A stretch of DNA of 64,000 nucleotides from Tetragonia tetragonoides (taxonomy: Eukaryota; Streptophyta; Magnoliopsida; Caryophyllales; Aizoaceae), in the NCBI GenBank assembly GCA_038025085.1, contig CM076154.1, positions 18,636,001 through 18,700,000 on the forward strand. Reading direction: 5' to 3'. The position numbers and the translations under genes are program-made. Below are positions 50,017-62,419 of this stretch, piece after piece (position 1 is the first letter of the stretch; each line of letters starts with the position of its first letter). Under the pieces are notes generated by a model. That model was not told where the DNA came from. It was given only the letters and a program-made list of their open reading frames with translations, and ran no database searches.

Positions 50017-50767
50017 TAGGTGCAACTTGCAAGCATTATGTAACATTATCATGTATCTTAATCATAATGAGTACAAAAACAATATTAGGGGGATAGCTAA
50101 CAAACCTGAGAGAGCCAATTGGCACTATTAGTAGTATGGACGAAGTGAAGAAAATTTGTAGGGAAGATTCTGTTGTAATAAGATCCAGGGGTGGTCGAGA
50201 TGAAATAAGGCCCAATATCACCTTCTCTTTCCTCCTCTAATTGCTTGGCAAGGTTAGCAAGTGACATTGATATTGTGTTAAAATCATTTGCTGGAAGGTC
50301 ATTTAGAAACATTTTTATTTCAGGTATACTAGTATTACTATTATTTTCTTGCCAATTTTTATTAGCTCTATATGTCTTATAAGTGACATCGATCAGTTCA
50401 GGTATTAACATGAGAGAGTTAGGTCCTGAAGCACACCCTAGATCTGCTGCCATCACACATTTGGGTAATATTGTCGAGTAAAGTCCTTCTAATGCATCTC
50501 TCACCGTTGGAAATAGCTTCTCAATTGAGTACGCCTGTAAGTAAAAACATTTTAAATTATTTTAATGACTATCAATAATCATTAAGCTACCTTACCTTGA
50601 AATAGAAACTATAATGAAGATATAGGGATAGGGGGAGAGGTTAAATATAACTTATAAGATTTGCTTGCATTACCAAACACCACATCATAAGTGTTACCTT
50701 CTTTAAGAAAAAGTAGCATTTGCCATCTTAAATCTAAGTGAAACATAAGACGAAAAAAAAGAAAATA

Positions 50768-51402
50768 CTCCATCCGTTCCTGTCAAACACTACCATTTTT
50801 TTTTAGATGTTTCATACAAACACTCCCAGTTCAACAACAACAACAACAACAACAACCCAGTAAGTATCCCGTCTAGGGCGGGGTCTGGGGAGGTCCAGAT
50901 GTACGCAGTCTTACCCCTTCTAGTCGCCTAGAAGAGAGACTGTTTCCGAAATACCCACAAAAACTTTTTTTTTTTTTTAATACATTTTCAAAAACCCCTT
51001 TTTTTGTTTTTAAAAAACAGCAATAAAGAATGATCAAAAGGGCGAGAAGTAAAGCGGTAAACATACTAGCACAAGAACTCACTAATTAAACAACATAAAG
51101 TGACGGAGACGCTGCAGGCTATAAACAAAATGAATCGACCTCTAGTACTAGCCAATGCACAAACACTCCCAGTTCTATGTTTGGTAAAAGAATTGCTAGT
51201 ATTTTACAATATTACCCTTCACATTAAATCCCAACTAGCCCCCCCCAAAGAAACCCCACCCTCCTCTCTTTTTTCTCTCTCCTCACCCCATGTAATTAAT
51301 AAATTAAATTTGAGGGTAAAAGTGGATTGCACATGTCAATATAAGCTCTCCTTGATTTTTGTGCCAAAAGAAAATGGTAGTATTTTACAGAAACGGAGGG
51401 AA
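50768..51402. mobile_element. Stowaway-like MITE, interrupted by an RTE fragment
   Basis: The left end CTCCATCCGTTCCTGTCAAA and the right end ttttacagaaacggagggaa are inverted repeats. Inner parts caaacactaccatttt and aaaatggtagtatttt also pair. TA flanks lie at 50766-50767 and 51403-51404. Without the RTE fragment and one copy of its duplication it would be about 290 bp. It lies in intron 1 of SABATH copy B. Confidence 0.75.
50833..51158 (-). mobile_element. 5'-truncated RTE-type LINE, 3' end only
   Basis: The sequence from (AAC)n and cccagtaagtatcccg to cctctagtactagccaat is homologous to 55859-56230, the 3' end of the long RTE element. A perfect 17-bp duplication, acaaacactcccagttc, lies at 50816-50832 and 51159-51175. 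This is a classic truncated, target-primed insertion. It contains no coding domain. Confidence 0.88.
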
Positions 51403-51404
51403 TA

Positions 51405-53630
51405 ATAGAAAAGATGGCAAGTTCTTAAGATATACGATAACACGATGTGTGAGTTCATACACCAAAATATGAAAGATACATATAAAATCTGAAGTATATG
51501 GCATATTGCATAAATATATGGTACAACTTACAAGTTTTGATGTATAGTTTTATTATGAGTCCCACATCGAAAAAATAAATGAAACATGAAACAAATAACA
51601 TGTATAAATGTACAGGAGTACAATAAAGGTTTAAACAAATCACATATTTTTGGGTCTTTTGGCTTTAGTTAAGATCAAACGAGTATAATATGACTAACAT
51701 TTTATATGTGGGCTTACGTCAGTAGCCTACAATGAAACACTTAAATTTCAAAGTTAAATATTAACTCATGGTAAGAAAAAAATAAAATTACCCCATTTAG
51801 TAAAACTAAATCGAGCCACGTTGGTGAAAGATTGACTTATAAAGTCGAGCTTAAGTTGACTATTTGAGTCACACCATAAAAATGTATAGAAAGTAAAATT
51901 TAAAATTTTATTTATTTTATTCATTTTGTAAAGTGCAAGGATCATGATAGTCGAATTTAACTACAAATAAATTAAGCCGATCTATTGTTTTCTAATGTAT
52001 ATAATAGTATGTTTTAATTTAAGTCAAGCCAAATCGAGTAGAGCTACGAGAGTATATCAAGCCAGACTCAATATCTAATTATAAAAATGTACATTCACTC
52101 TATGGTAGAACTCCATAAACAATCTATGTATAAATTTTTGCCTTTATCAACAGAGTCGGGCCACAATGCATTTTTTTTTTAACGGCAAAGTAACCTCCAA
52201 CTTGTTGGAAGTTAGACATTAACCCATGTTAGTGTTTGAAAACAAGTGAGGGTACGCCACTACACTACCCACCCATATAAATTTAAAAATATCTCAATCA
52301 GGCAGCCTATACATAAAAGATAGGATATTAGTCCTATCAAAAATAAAATAAAATACGATACTAGAGAGAGCAGGGGATGATACAAATATGTCGATTGTCG
52401 GGAACTACAAAAAAAGAAAAAAAAAAGAAGGTATGTTAAGGTTACCGGTTATAGCCCTGAAATAGTTACGTTATCTAAGACGTTACGTCAACTGCTTAAT
52501 ATATACATGTCTTTCGACTCCAATTAATCGCTGTAATCTCGTTAGTATTATTTTTCATTAATGTATAGAATAGAATACATGTGAGAGAGTAATTTTAATT
52601 CTAAGATTTGACCAATTTATAATAATCCTAGATATTCACTTTTATCATATGTTTAATTTTGTAATATGCACAGATAAAAACTAGTAAAAAAAAAATGAAA
52701 TGAAAAAAATATCATTTTTAGATTTTCTACGTCACAATTTCTTAAATGAGATTGTCTTTCTATTTTGTTTTTGCTAAGATCTATTATAACTCACAGTTTT
52801 CTAGAAAAACTCATTATATGTTTAATCATATTATAATATCTATATAAAGGAGATATTTTCTTATAGCATTGGACGCCACTAGAAACAAAACAAAATTATC
52901 CTACATTTTTATTTATATTTTAAAATTATATATAAATTTAAAAAATAGGTTTAGGTATAGAATATTTATATTAACTAAATCGTTAAAGATTACACTACTA
53001 GATCTTAAATGATATATAACTGTACTTTCACCGCCAAAATATTAAATTTCTTATACCACAAGAAAGAGAACGGAATTTTCCTTTAAAATGAGACTCATTG
53101 TAGTATATTTTATTGCTTAAAACATAACATATATAAAAGTAAAGTTGCATATTTTTGACATTATAAGATGCGTCCACCTAAACAAGTAATTAGTTTGAGA
53201 CAATTAAAGAGTTGTATGTTAAAAAAAAAGAGAGAAAATATGTGTGTATTAGTTTTAGAAATTTAAAAAGCAATCTCAAGGTCAAATATAATAAAAAGAT
53301 TATCAGTAGAATAAAGGAAGAAACAATGAATCTGAAATGATACTAGCTCTAATCTTCAGTATGAAACTTGATCATTTTCACGTATACTTTTATAACTTTA
53401 CGTAATAGACCGATCCCCAATATTATGTTAGGGCGTTCCCTCCCACTCTATAACTATTCATGTATATAGTTTCAGGAATAGTCAAGCAAACATTAAGTTT
53501 GTTTTGCTATTCTATGGTTTACGTTTTAGACTCCTTTATTTTTTGAAAAGTGGTTATGTACACATTACATATTTAACCTTATTTTAGTATAAAAGAAAGA
53601 TTATACCTTTGCAAGGTTAGTGGTAGTGGC
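51405..53630. other. AT-rich region upstream of copy B exon 2; no gene
   Basis: Segment 52717-52815 (other strand) matches copy A intron 1 on both sides of its MITE; beyond about 52840 homology is lost. Two copies of the dispersed block (atataaaggagatattttctta near 52840, tgcgtccacctaaacaag near 53169) occur. No exon 1 of copy B was found. Confidence 0.5.
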
Positions 53631-53632
53631 AC

Positions 53633-55790
53633 TGAACACCAGGTCAGTCCCTTTGAACCTGGTTTATTTCAAGAGGGTCCCTCTCTACTTCCCTCACAAC
53701 GTGAGGAGCTGACAGAGTTTAGTGACCAAGAGATTAAGGATGCTCTCTTTAGCATCCCTGACCTCAAGGCCCCTAGCCCGGATGGGTATGGCTCTTCTTT
53801 TTTCAAGCAAGCCTGGGCTGTGGGTTGGGTAGAGGTCTCTGCTGCTATAAGAGACTTTTTTGTGACTGGCAAGTTGTTGAAGGCTCTTAATTCTACAACC
53901 ATCACCCCGGTGCCAAAATGTGCAAACCCTTCTACAGTAGGAGAATACAGGCCTATCGCGTGCTGCAACATTTTGTACAAAGCTATCACAAAGCTTCTGG
54001 CTGAAAAGATGAAGAAGTACAATCCTGATTTGGTTAGGAGTGAACAATCTGCCTTCATTCCAGGAAGGAGGATTCATGACAATATTCTTTTGGCCCATTA
54101 GTTGGTCAATAAGTATGGACGGAAGGGTATCGTGCTATGTTAAAGATCGATGTTCGAAAAGCTTATGACTCAGTCCAATGGGAGTTCCTGGACGGGATGT
54201 TAAAGGTGATGGGATTTCCTCTTGGGTTTGTTGATAGGGTTATGACTTGTGTTACTACGCCACAAGTCTCCATCAACATAAATGGCAATTTGAGAGGGTT
54301 TTCCCCGGGGAGAAGAGGGCATAGGCAAGGGGACCTAATGTCCCCTTACTTATTTGTCTTGTGCATGGAGGGGTTATCTAGATTGATGAGGAAGCTCCCT
54401 AGTTACCCGACTTTTAGGATGCATCCAAAATGTTGCAGGGTTAGCCTCACACACCTTATTTTTGCTGACGATCTACTGGTGTTTACCGGGGGAGATAAGT
54501 TTTCCATTCTTGATGCTCTGGGGGTGTTTAACCAATTTGCTGGCTTCTCTGGGTTGCTAGGTAACAAGAGTTGTCTGTACTTTGGGGGAGTTTAGGAGAC
54601 TTCTCGTCTTGATATTTTGGAGTCTACTGGGTTTCAGGAAGGGAGCCTCTCTGTCAAATACTTGGGGGTGCCGCTGTGTGCTACTAGACTGATTAGAGGA
54701 TTGTGCCAGCCTCTTCTCAACTGCATCTCGAGACATCTCTGTCACATCTCGAGACATGTGAACCCTGTTAGTTGGCAGAAGATGTGTTGTTCTAAGAAAA
54801 CAGGAGGATTTCATATTAGGGATATTGAAAACTGGAATATCGCAGCTATCTGTAAAAATGTTTGGTGGATTGAGAAGGAGGGTACAGGGTGCTGGGATGA
54901 ATGGGTCAGAGCCTACCACTTTCGTAATAGGTGCATTTGGACTGTTAACCCAAATTCTGGGAGCTCCTGGGTATGGAGGAAAATGCTTTGTGTTAGAGAT
55001 GGTTTAGTGGCACATTTTGGCTCGTGTCATGCAGCTAAGTTGGGGCTGCTGCGTGTAGTCAGAGAGGGAGGTTCGTGCATCAGAGAGTGTATGAATTATT
55101 CTCTAAACCGCTTGCTGTTAAAAGATTGCATAACCTTGTTTGGGAGGAAGGAGCTAGATCAAGGCACTCTGTTATTGCTTTGTTGATTTGTCAAAAGAAA
55201 CTGCTGACACGGTGTGACCTAGTATCTCGAGGAATGCAGGTTGATAACAAATGTGGCATCTGTGGAGATGAAGAGGAGGATTGTGATCATCTCTTTTTTA
55301 CTTGCCCGTTTGTCCATACAGTGTGGTGGAAGATTTTGAACTGGGTGGGGATCTACAGGAACCCACTTAGTTTAGGGCACGAAATTCGCTGGTTTGCTAG
55401 ATTTTGTAACGGGAAGAGTGTGTATATGCATCTAAGGAGGGCAGTGTTTGTGACGACGGTGTACGAGATTTGGCGTGAGAGAAACTTGCGTGTTTTTCAA
55501 CATCAGGCTCGGGCTGCTGAGGTAGTTGTAAAGGAAATCCAAACTAGTGTTTGTGTGAGGTTAATAGCTTTGTATAAAGGGGATGCTGAAGAAATTTTAG
55601 CTAGACTCTAATGAGGGTGTGTGTGTATGGTCCTTGCCCTGCACTTTGTATATGACGACTTTGTTGCTTGGGGTACCACATTGGTCTACTGTGTTGTGCG
55701 GGTAGTGAGGCATGTTCACCCTTCTTCACTGTCACTACCTGCCTTTTACTGTGATTAACTTGAAAATTGTCTTCCTTGCACAATAGCAAA
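53633..55790 (+). pseudogene. L1-type LINE, 5'-truncated (RT and zf-RVT), sister of 26641-29750
   Basis: It starts within the region before RT and is homologous to 27640-29740. RT blocks are FKQAWAVGW, PVPKCANPSTVGEYRPIACC, EQSAFIPGRRIHDN, MLKIDVRKAYDSVQWEFLDG, GRRGHRQGDLMSPYLF and an intact FADDLLVF near 54460. The zf-RVT region follows: CGICGDEEEDCDHLFFTCPF, then MHLRRAVFVTTVYEIWRERN. It ends ILARL* at 55611. Stops (54101, 54595) and a deletion around 54740-54780 inactivate it. It carries far fewer lesions than its sister. No poly(A) tail or target duplication was recognised. Confidence 0.9.
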
Positions 55791-55858
55791 GTTTGACTAG
55801 GCAGCTAGAAGATAATCTTATTACTGATTTTGCTAAAACTTATAAATGATCTTTGCAG

Positions 55859-55862
55859 CAGC

Positions 55863-55912
<50 letters not shown>

Positions 55913-55913
55913 C
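55859..55913. repeat. (CAA)n tract, the 3' tail of the RTE element
   Basis: About 18 CAA triplets on the + strand, equivalent to a (TTG)n tail on the coding strand. The asparagine-rich open frame starting at 55830 is an artefact. Confidence 0.9.
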
Positions 55914-56243
55914 CCAGTAAGTATTCCGCCTAGGGCGGGGTCTGGGGAGGTCCAGATGTACGCAGTCTTACCCCTAACTAGTCGCGTAGAAGAGAGACTG
56001 TTTCCAAAAGACCCACAAAAACTTTTTTCTTTTTTTTTAAATACATTTGCAAAAAGGATTTTTTTTTTTTTTTTTGGTAATAAAAAAGCACTAAAGGATG
56101 ATCAAAAGGGCAAGAGAAGTAAAGCAGTAAATATACTAACACAAGATATTACTAAATGAACAACATAAAGTGAAGAAGACACTACTACAGGCTATAAACA
56201 AAATGAGTCAACCTCTAGTACTAGCCAATCCAAAAATCATAGT

Positions 56244-59110
56244 CTAACGAGGATCCTCTACACGAATCCTACTACGCCATAATTTGCTATCTAGGACCAA
56301 GTCCTCGGTAAGTTCTAGAAGGGTCAAATCCTGCCTGATTACCTCTCCCCAAGTCTTCCTCGGGCGTCCTCTTCTTCGTTTACAGTCTCTAAGTATAATT
56401 CTCTCACACCTTCTCACCGGTGCATCTCGATGTCTCCTCCTCACATGCCCAAGCCACCTAAACCTTGTTTCTCGCATCTTGTTGTCAATATCGGTCACTC
56501 CCACCTTGCCTCTCAGCACTTCGTTCCTAATTTTATCTCTTCTTGTAGAGTTGCACATCCAGCGAAGCATCCTCATCTCGGTCACCCGCATCTTCTGCAC
56601 ATGCACCTGCCTCACCGGCCAACACTCCGCCCCATATAGCATAGCTGGCCTGATGGCTGTACAATAGAATTTTGCCTTTAAGTTTTAGTGGAATTTTTCT
56701 GTCACATAGAACTCCTGTTGCACTCCTCCACTTTAGCCACTCTGTTCTGATACGATGAGTCACGTCATCATCAATCTCGCCGTTGTCCTGTATGATTGAA
56801 CCGAGATATTTGAAACAATTCCTCTTCGGTACCACTTCATTACCAATCTTAATCTCCATATCCGAGGCAACCCCATCTCTTGTAAATTTGCATTCCAAGT
56901 ACTCGGTCTTTGTCCGACTTAACTTAAATCCCTTTGACTCTAGTGTATCCCGCCAAAGTTCTAGTTTGGCATTAACACCTTCTGTAGTCTCGTCTATCAA
57001 AACAATGTCGTCGGCAAACAACATACACCAAGGCACATCCCCCTGAATAGTCTTAGTGAGCTCATCCATAACGGTTGCGAATAAAAAGGGACTCAACGAT
57101 GACCCCTGATGTAACCCAATATCTATAGAAAATTGCTCAGTTTCCCCTCCTGTAGTCCTGACCCTAGTCCTCACTCCTTCATACATATCCTTAATAACTC
57201 GAATATAGGCGACTGGAAGCCCCTTGGATTCCAAGCACCTCCACATAACTTCTCTGGGTACCCTATCATAAGCCTTCTCCAAATCAATGAAAACCATGTG
57301 CAAGTCCCTTTGTCTATCTCTGTAGTACTCCATAGAATGTCTAATCAGATGAATCGCTTCTGTTGTTGACCTCCCTCGCATAAAACCGAATTGGTTCTCC
57401 GAGATAAGAGTACTCTTCCTTAGTCTCCTCTCAATCACTCTCTCCCATAGCTTCATGGTGTGACTGAGTAGCTTAATACCTCTATAGTTGTTGCAGCTTT
57501 GAATATCTCCTTTGTTCTTGTATAGAGGAATCAATGTGCTGAGCCGCCACTCCTCCGGCATCCTTGCCGATTTGAGGATCATGTTGAAATGCCTAACTAA
57601 CCACAATAAACCTTCTTCCCCCAAACTCTTCCATACCTCTATGGGTATCTCATCTGGTCCTACTGCCTTTCCACTCTTCATCGTCCTCATGGCCCCTTTG
57701 ATTTCTTCCTTCGTAACACGGCGACAAAAGCTGTAGTTACAGTGTTGCTCGGATATGCTAAGATCTCCCAACGAAATGTCTACGTCCCCAACATTATTAA
57801 AAAGCTCATTGAAATACCCATGCGACCTCCTCTTGATGTTCGCTTCGTCCACAAGAACTCGTCCCGCCTCATCCTTAATACAACGAACTTGATCCAGGTC
57901 TCTAGTCTTCCTCTCCCTGGCTCTCGCCAACCTGTAAACGTCCTGTTCTCCCTCCTTAGTGGCCAATTTTTGGTACAAGCTCTCATAGGCTTTACTTTTG
58001 CCTTCTGCAACTGACTTCTTTGCCTCCTTCTTTGCCGTTCTGTAGACTTCTCGCTTCTCCACCATTTCCTCATCTATAGTGCTATCCATTAGAGCTTTAT
58101 AGGCAACCTTCTTAGCCTGCACCCTGTTTTGAATGTCCTCACTCCACCACCAGGATTCCTTCTTGCTACTTCCTATCCCTCTTGCAACTCCTAAGGTCTC
58201 CTTTGCCGCATTTCTAATGAGATCCGCCACCCCTGTCCACATTTGACTCGCATTTCCTTCTCTTTTCCAGATGCTATCCGACTCAACCTTGGCCTTAAAT
58301 TGACCCCCCAAAGTTCCTCTAAGATTCCACCACTTGATTTTGGTACAATTATGTGCACTTCTCTTTCTCTTCCACCCCTTCATCTTAAGGTCTAAAACGA
58401 CCATCCTATGTAGGGTCGACACACACGCACCTGGTAAAACCTTGCAATCTATGCACAATCCTCGATCGCCACGTCTAACAAGAATGTAATCAATTTGGGT
58501 CTTAGCGGTGCTGCTTCTAAAAGTAACTAGGTGCTCTTCTCTTTTGTTGTAGAAGGAGTTGGTTACCATTAGGTCATACGCAGTCGAAAAATCTAATACC
58601 GATGTGCCACCATCATTCCTAACTCCATATCCGAAACCTCCATGTGCACCAAAATACCCATCCGAAGTAGCCCCTATATGTCCATTGAAGTCTCCTCCTA
58701 TAAGGAGTTTCTCAATAGGGGGAATCTGCTGAATAACCTCATCTAATTCCTACCAAACGCGACGCTTAAGTTGCATATCCAACCCTGCTTGCGGTGCATA
58801 AGCACAAATGACATTGAAGGTCTCCTCCTTCACCACAACCTTGATAGACATGATCCTATCATTGGTTCTCTTGACCTCTACAACATGTTGTTTAAGCTCC
58901 TTATCGACTAAGATCCCGACCCCATTCCGTTGACTCGAACACTCTGAATACCAAAGTTTGAATCCATTGATCTCTTTTGCCTTGGCGCCTGACCACCTCG
59001 TCTCCTGAACACACACGATATTAACCTTATATTTTTCTAAAATCTCCACTAACTCTAGATTTCTTCCCGTGAGTGTCCCTACATTTCATGTGCCAAACCG
59101 CAATCTATTC
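56244..59110 (-). pseudogene. RTE polyprotein: AP-endonuclease and reverse transcriptase
   Basis: The endonuclease starts near 59110 with NVGTLTGRNLELVEILEK, then VCVQETRWSG and GGDFNGHIG (before 58650). The RT within the long 58569-56533 frame shows [64 protein letters not shown] and the catalytic [10 protein letters not shown] near 57005-57030. The C-terminus (LRWMCN, RRRGRPRKTW) lies in another frame, 56642-56244. Visible lesions are a stop next to the first endonuclease block (near 59093), a stop at 58750-58752 and a frameshift near 56660. This is few for a plant LINE, so the insertion is comparatively young. It is not mobile as it stands. Confidence 0.93.
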
Positions 59111-59343
59111 GCCCCAACTCTCCCCCTTCGAGACCCAGAGCTCACCGGAGGACTAGCCCTAACTCTACCAATAGAAGTCAAAGACGCCACACCGACCGAA
59201 AAAATGGTCAAGCAGTTAACTCAAAATAAAAATTAGAAAAGCCATGAAACTAAATAAGTACTAGCACACCAACAGGTTAGGTAACGCAAATCGTAACTAT
59301 ATAACAAACATAGTCTATGCTTGCAAACAAAATTTGCTAACAA

Positions 59344-59481
<138 letters not shown>

Positions 59482-59589
59482 CAAATACAACAACAATGGC
59501 AACAACAAACAATAATAGTACTACTTATAATAACAACCGAAACAATGGTACAACTAACTTAATACTAGTAGTAGCAAAACTATTGGTTA

Positions 59590-59696
<107 letters not shown>

Positions 59697-59948
59697 GGCT
59701 AGAGATACAAACAAAAACAAAAACAAAAACAGACTCTCTAGAAAAGTTACTAGGTTCCACTTAAGAGAAAGAGTAGCACACAAAAATAGTTTACAAAAAG
59801 CAATACCAAACAGCAAACTTCACGTGCCAAGGTCAAAGAAATCAGCAACAAGAATAAAGAAATAATAAAGTGAGGGTCAAATCCAAGCAAAAAGGGATCT
59901 GACTGAAAAATAAACGTTGTGGATAAAGACCACTGGGTAATTGTACTA

Positions 59949-59981
<33 letters not shown>

Positions 59982-60785
59982 TAATAATAATAATAATAAT
60001 AAATAATAATAGTAATAGTACTAATAATAATAATAATAATAGTAGTAATAGTAATGATAATAATCGTAGTAATAATAATACTAAATAATAAGACAAAACA
60101 AAGCTGCAAATAGTACAAGTAACTAAATAACAGTAGTAAAGCTAGCAGGTATTACGATACTTAAGGCTACACAACAAGTACTAAACCAGCTCTAGGACAC
60201 TAAAGAAGCTAGAGAATAAAGAAAAGGAAGAAAACAAAATACAAGTAACGGGAGTAACAATGCAGACTCACGTGAAATAGAAGCCACACAGAAATAAAAC
60301 TTAGTCAAACAATGGGTCCCGCCAGCAAAGGAGGGAAAGTAAACGTCAAATCGACCTACAGAAAGGTATCGAAAGGAAAAAGCAAACTGACAGCAATAAC
60401 GTTCACCGGGGGGCTGACCGAAAAGGTAAGTAGCATAGGAAGGCGTGCCCGGCGAGTGTATGCGGTACCGTAGGTGCTTACCACGACGGACTTACCGGTC
60501 TTCGGCGGGAAGTTGGCTGCAAAGGGGTCGGAGTTGGGTTGCCTTCTCCTGCGGTGGCGTACTGTTCGTGGCCGGCGAAGGGATTTCGCCTTTGCACTCA
60601 CTGGAGCCTCCAACGAGAAGTCGGTGGTCTATGTTCAGCCGGGCTGGAGGAAGTCGGCGGTCACCGACCTACTGGAAGTGGCCGGCGATCACCGACCTAA
60701 AAGCGCGGGCTAGGGGGGTGTTGCGTTTCTGTTTTATCGAGTCACCAGAGAGAGAGAGAGGAATCCAACAACAACAACAACAACA

Positions 60786-61190
60786 AAGAGCAAATATCAA
60801 AACCGGAATGATAATGCTCATTGAAGTATTTGTAACTGTAACGATATACATGTGATAGGCTTGTGATAAATACCATATATTGGACTATAGAACTATTTAT
60901 GTGATAGGTTTGTAAATGAATTGAACTGAATTGAAACGAACCGAACCATACTGAAGTTAAGGTAGCAGGAATAGACCCTAATCGTCAGAGATAAGTATCA
61001 TTATTGCACTTGGAGATGCACGACGAAATCGAGTCAGTGGCTTTAATACCTTTGGCTTGGCGATTCTTTTGTATGGCCTCTTGGCAAGTCAGATGGACAT
61101 CACTTGCAGTCTTGCAGAGCTGGAGTGTAGGAAAGTAGAATTTCACCTCTACTTCCAATTCATCCGTTAATAAGGGCCGATGATAATGAG
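60786..61190. other. Unassigned sequence right of the RTE element
   Basis: No coding region is supported. If the - strand open frame at 61444-61194 is an exon, this would be its 3' UTR and downstream flank. Confidence 0.3.
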
Positions 61191-61193
61191 CGC

Positions 61194-61444
61194 TTAGCTA
61201 CCTACATCCATTAGGTGCGTCAAGCTACAATGCTCATAGCTCTGTGCTTGCAAATTAAGGAGCTCCTCCATGAGCTCTTGACGTCGGTGGATTTGCAGGG
61301 ATGATCTCGCTCGCTCTTCATCATATACCATGCCTTCTGATCCAAGGACTAATGGAGCCCGCCTGTTCATTTCTCGACGACATATCATCATCACTGATTC
61401 ACTGTCGGTACAGCCGTACAGGCCACCCAGCTGGATCTGACAAC
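61194..61444 (-). CDS. Possible 3' exon of an unrecognised gene
   Basis: An 83-codon open stretch on the - strand follows an acceptor-like ttgtcag ending at about 61445 and ends in TAG or TAA at 61194. It is unlike the surrounding AT-rich repeats: it is charged, reads VYDEERARSSLQIHRRQELM, and continues with a leucine- and glutamate-rich helix-like stretch. No family is recognised. It may pair with upstream pieces near 62220 on the same strand. It could equally be a chance frame; frames on the + strand over 61301-61819 are an alternative. Confidence 0.25.
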
Positions 61445-61511
61445 ATACACCCCATCACCAAACTCATATTAACATTGACAGAAGATGATCACTCATTCAG
61501 GAAACCTAAAA

Positions 61512-61819
61512 ATGAGTGACACCATCGAGAGTGTTGTTGGGGAGATTTTACAGGTTCCTATGGACCGACAGAGGCGATTTATGGACGAGCTGAGGGCACA
61601 AGATGCAAGAGACGAAACGCCTCAACACCGTTGACCAGCATCGATGCAAGTTCTCTTAAATACGGTGTTGATACCTGGATCATCATCTCCCTTTGTGCTG
61701 TCCTCATCTTCTGCTGCCTTTTGTTATCAGCATATGTTTTTTATAAAACAAATATAATTAGAGCCGCCAATGATAAGGAAATAGCAAGGGCAAAAGAAAT
61801 TGAAACATCAGCAAAGTAA
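61512..61819 (+). other. Two short overlapping frames, the second with a transmembrane segment
   Basis: An ATG frame at 61512-61634 (40 codons, acidic/basic) overlaps the end of another short frame (61301-61519). It is followed, in a different frame, by an open stretch at 61631-61819 whose first methionine-type start would be TTG. The latter encodes TWIIISLCAVLIFCCLLLSA, a convincing hydrophobic helix. No family is recognised, and the lack of an ATG argues against a real product unless it is an exon. Confidence 0.2.
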
Positions 61820-61879
61820 AAACAACAACAAAAATTCAATAAGCTACTAGCTTAGCTAGTAGGGAGAAACATGCACCTG

Positions 61880-62415
61880 GAGTTGCCATTGTAACATTAG
61901 AAGGCACCGTGGTGCTGTTTCATTCGAACTGACACGTTTAGATTATTGAGGGAGGGAACCTGTGTTGAAACACATTCGTTGTGTCGTTGTCCTTCTTGAT
62001 CGTCCCCCTACCAAAGTACGTAGAAAGTTAATCATTTCTTACTGGTAAAACAAAACAAGGAATCAACTAAAACGAGCAAAGCATGAAAACCAAACAAGAA
62101 GACGACTAGCATATATGATGTACCTCTGGCATCTTGAATCAGGTAGCTCTGTGGATCGCCGATGTGATTTAGAAGCCTTACTTGCTCTATGTTTACTATT
62201 ATTAATCTTTCTCTTCTTCATTATTGTGTTGTGCATTCATAGTTTTGGGGGATGTCTCAAATTATAGATTAAAAATCAAACATGACTATGAGCTTGAAAA
62301 TAACGCACACATCTTTGAAATAGAACTGAAAATAATTGATGACACAAACGTAAATGTGAAAGCTGAATATCAGTTGTCTTGAACGAGACTCAAGATTACT
62401 TATATATAAGAGTGT
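61880..62415 (-). other. Promoter-like and exon-like pieces of a possible small spliced gene
   Basis: On the - strand, TATATATAAG near 62410 and CTATAAATAGGGG near 62600 are TATA-like. An ATG at about 62222 opens a basic stretch (KKRKINNSKHRASKASKSHR) that reaches a GTACAT donor near 62125. An acceptor-like ttggtag near 62008 lets the frame continue about 22 codons to a stop near 61945. Alternatively it may splice further to 61444. Everything here rests on splice-like words only. Confidence 0.2.
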
Positions 62416-62419
62416 ATGC

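Larger units (their letters stand above)
43453..50534 (-). pseudogene. SABATH carboxyl methyltransferase pseudogene, copy B (exons 2-4)
   Basis: Exons on the - strand are 50534-50106, 44732-44465 and 43953 onward, with borders equivalent to copy A. Exon 2 (143 codons) is open and keeps the SAM-binding DLGCASGPNS, LNDLPANDFN, PGSYYNRIFP and NWLSQ motifs. Exon 3 has a one-base excess in an A run at about 44597-44606 relative to copy A, which shifts the frame to a stop. Exon 4 is open; the ancestral stop (TAA in A) is CAA here at 43596-43594, so the frame runs about 46 codons further, to 43453. Exon 1 was not found: homology to A fades near 52840 and retrotransposons follow. It is probably a pseudogene. 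Confidence 0.82.

Noticed and set aside
52840..53630. Search for exon 1 of SABATH copy B
   Set aside because: No TSYARNS-type coding pattern or ATG context was found here or right of the RTE element; homology to copy A ends near 52840.
56284..58014. Open frames on the + strand over the RTE element
   Set aside because: Antisense shadows of the reverse transcriptase coding strand.
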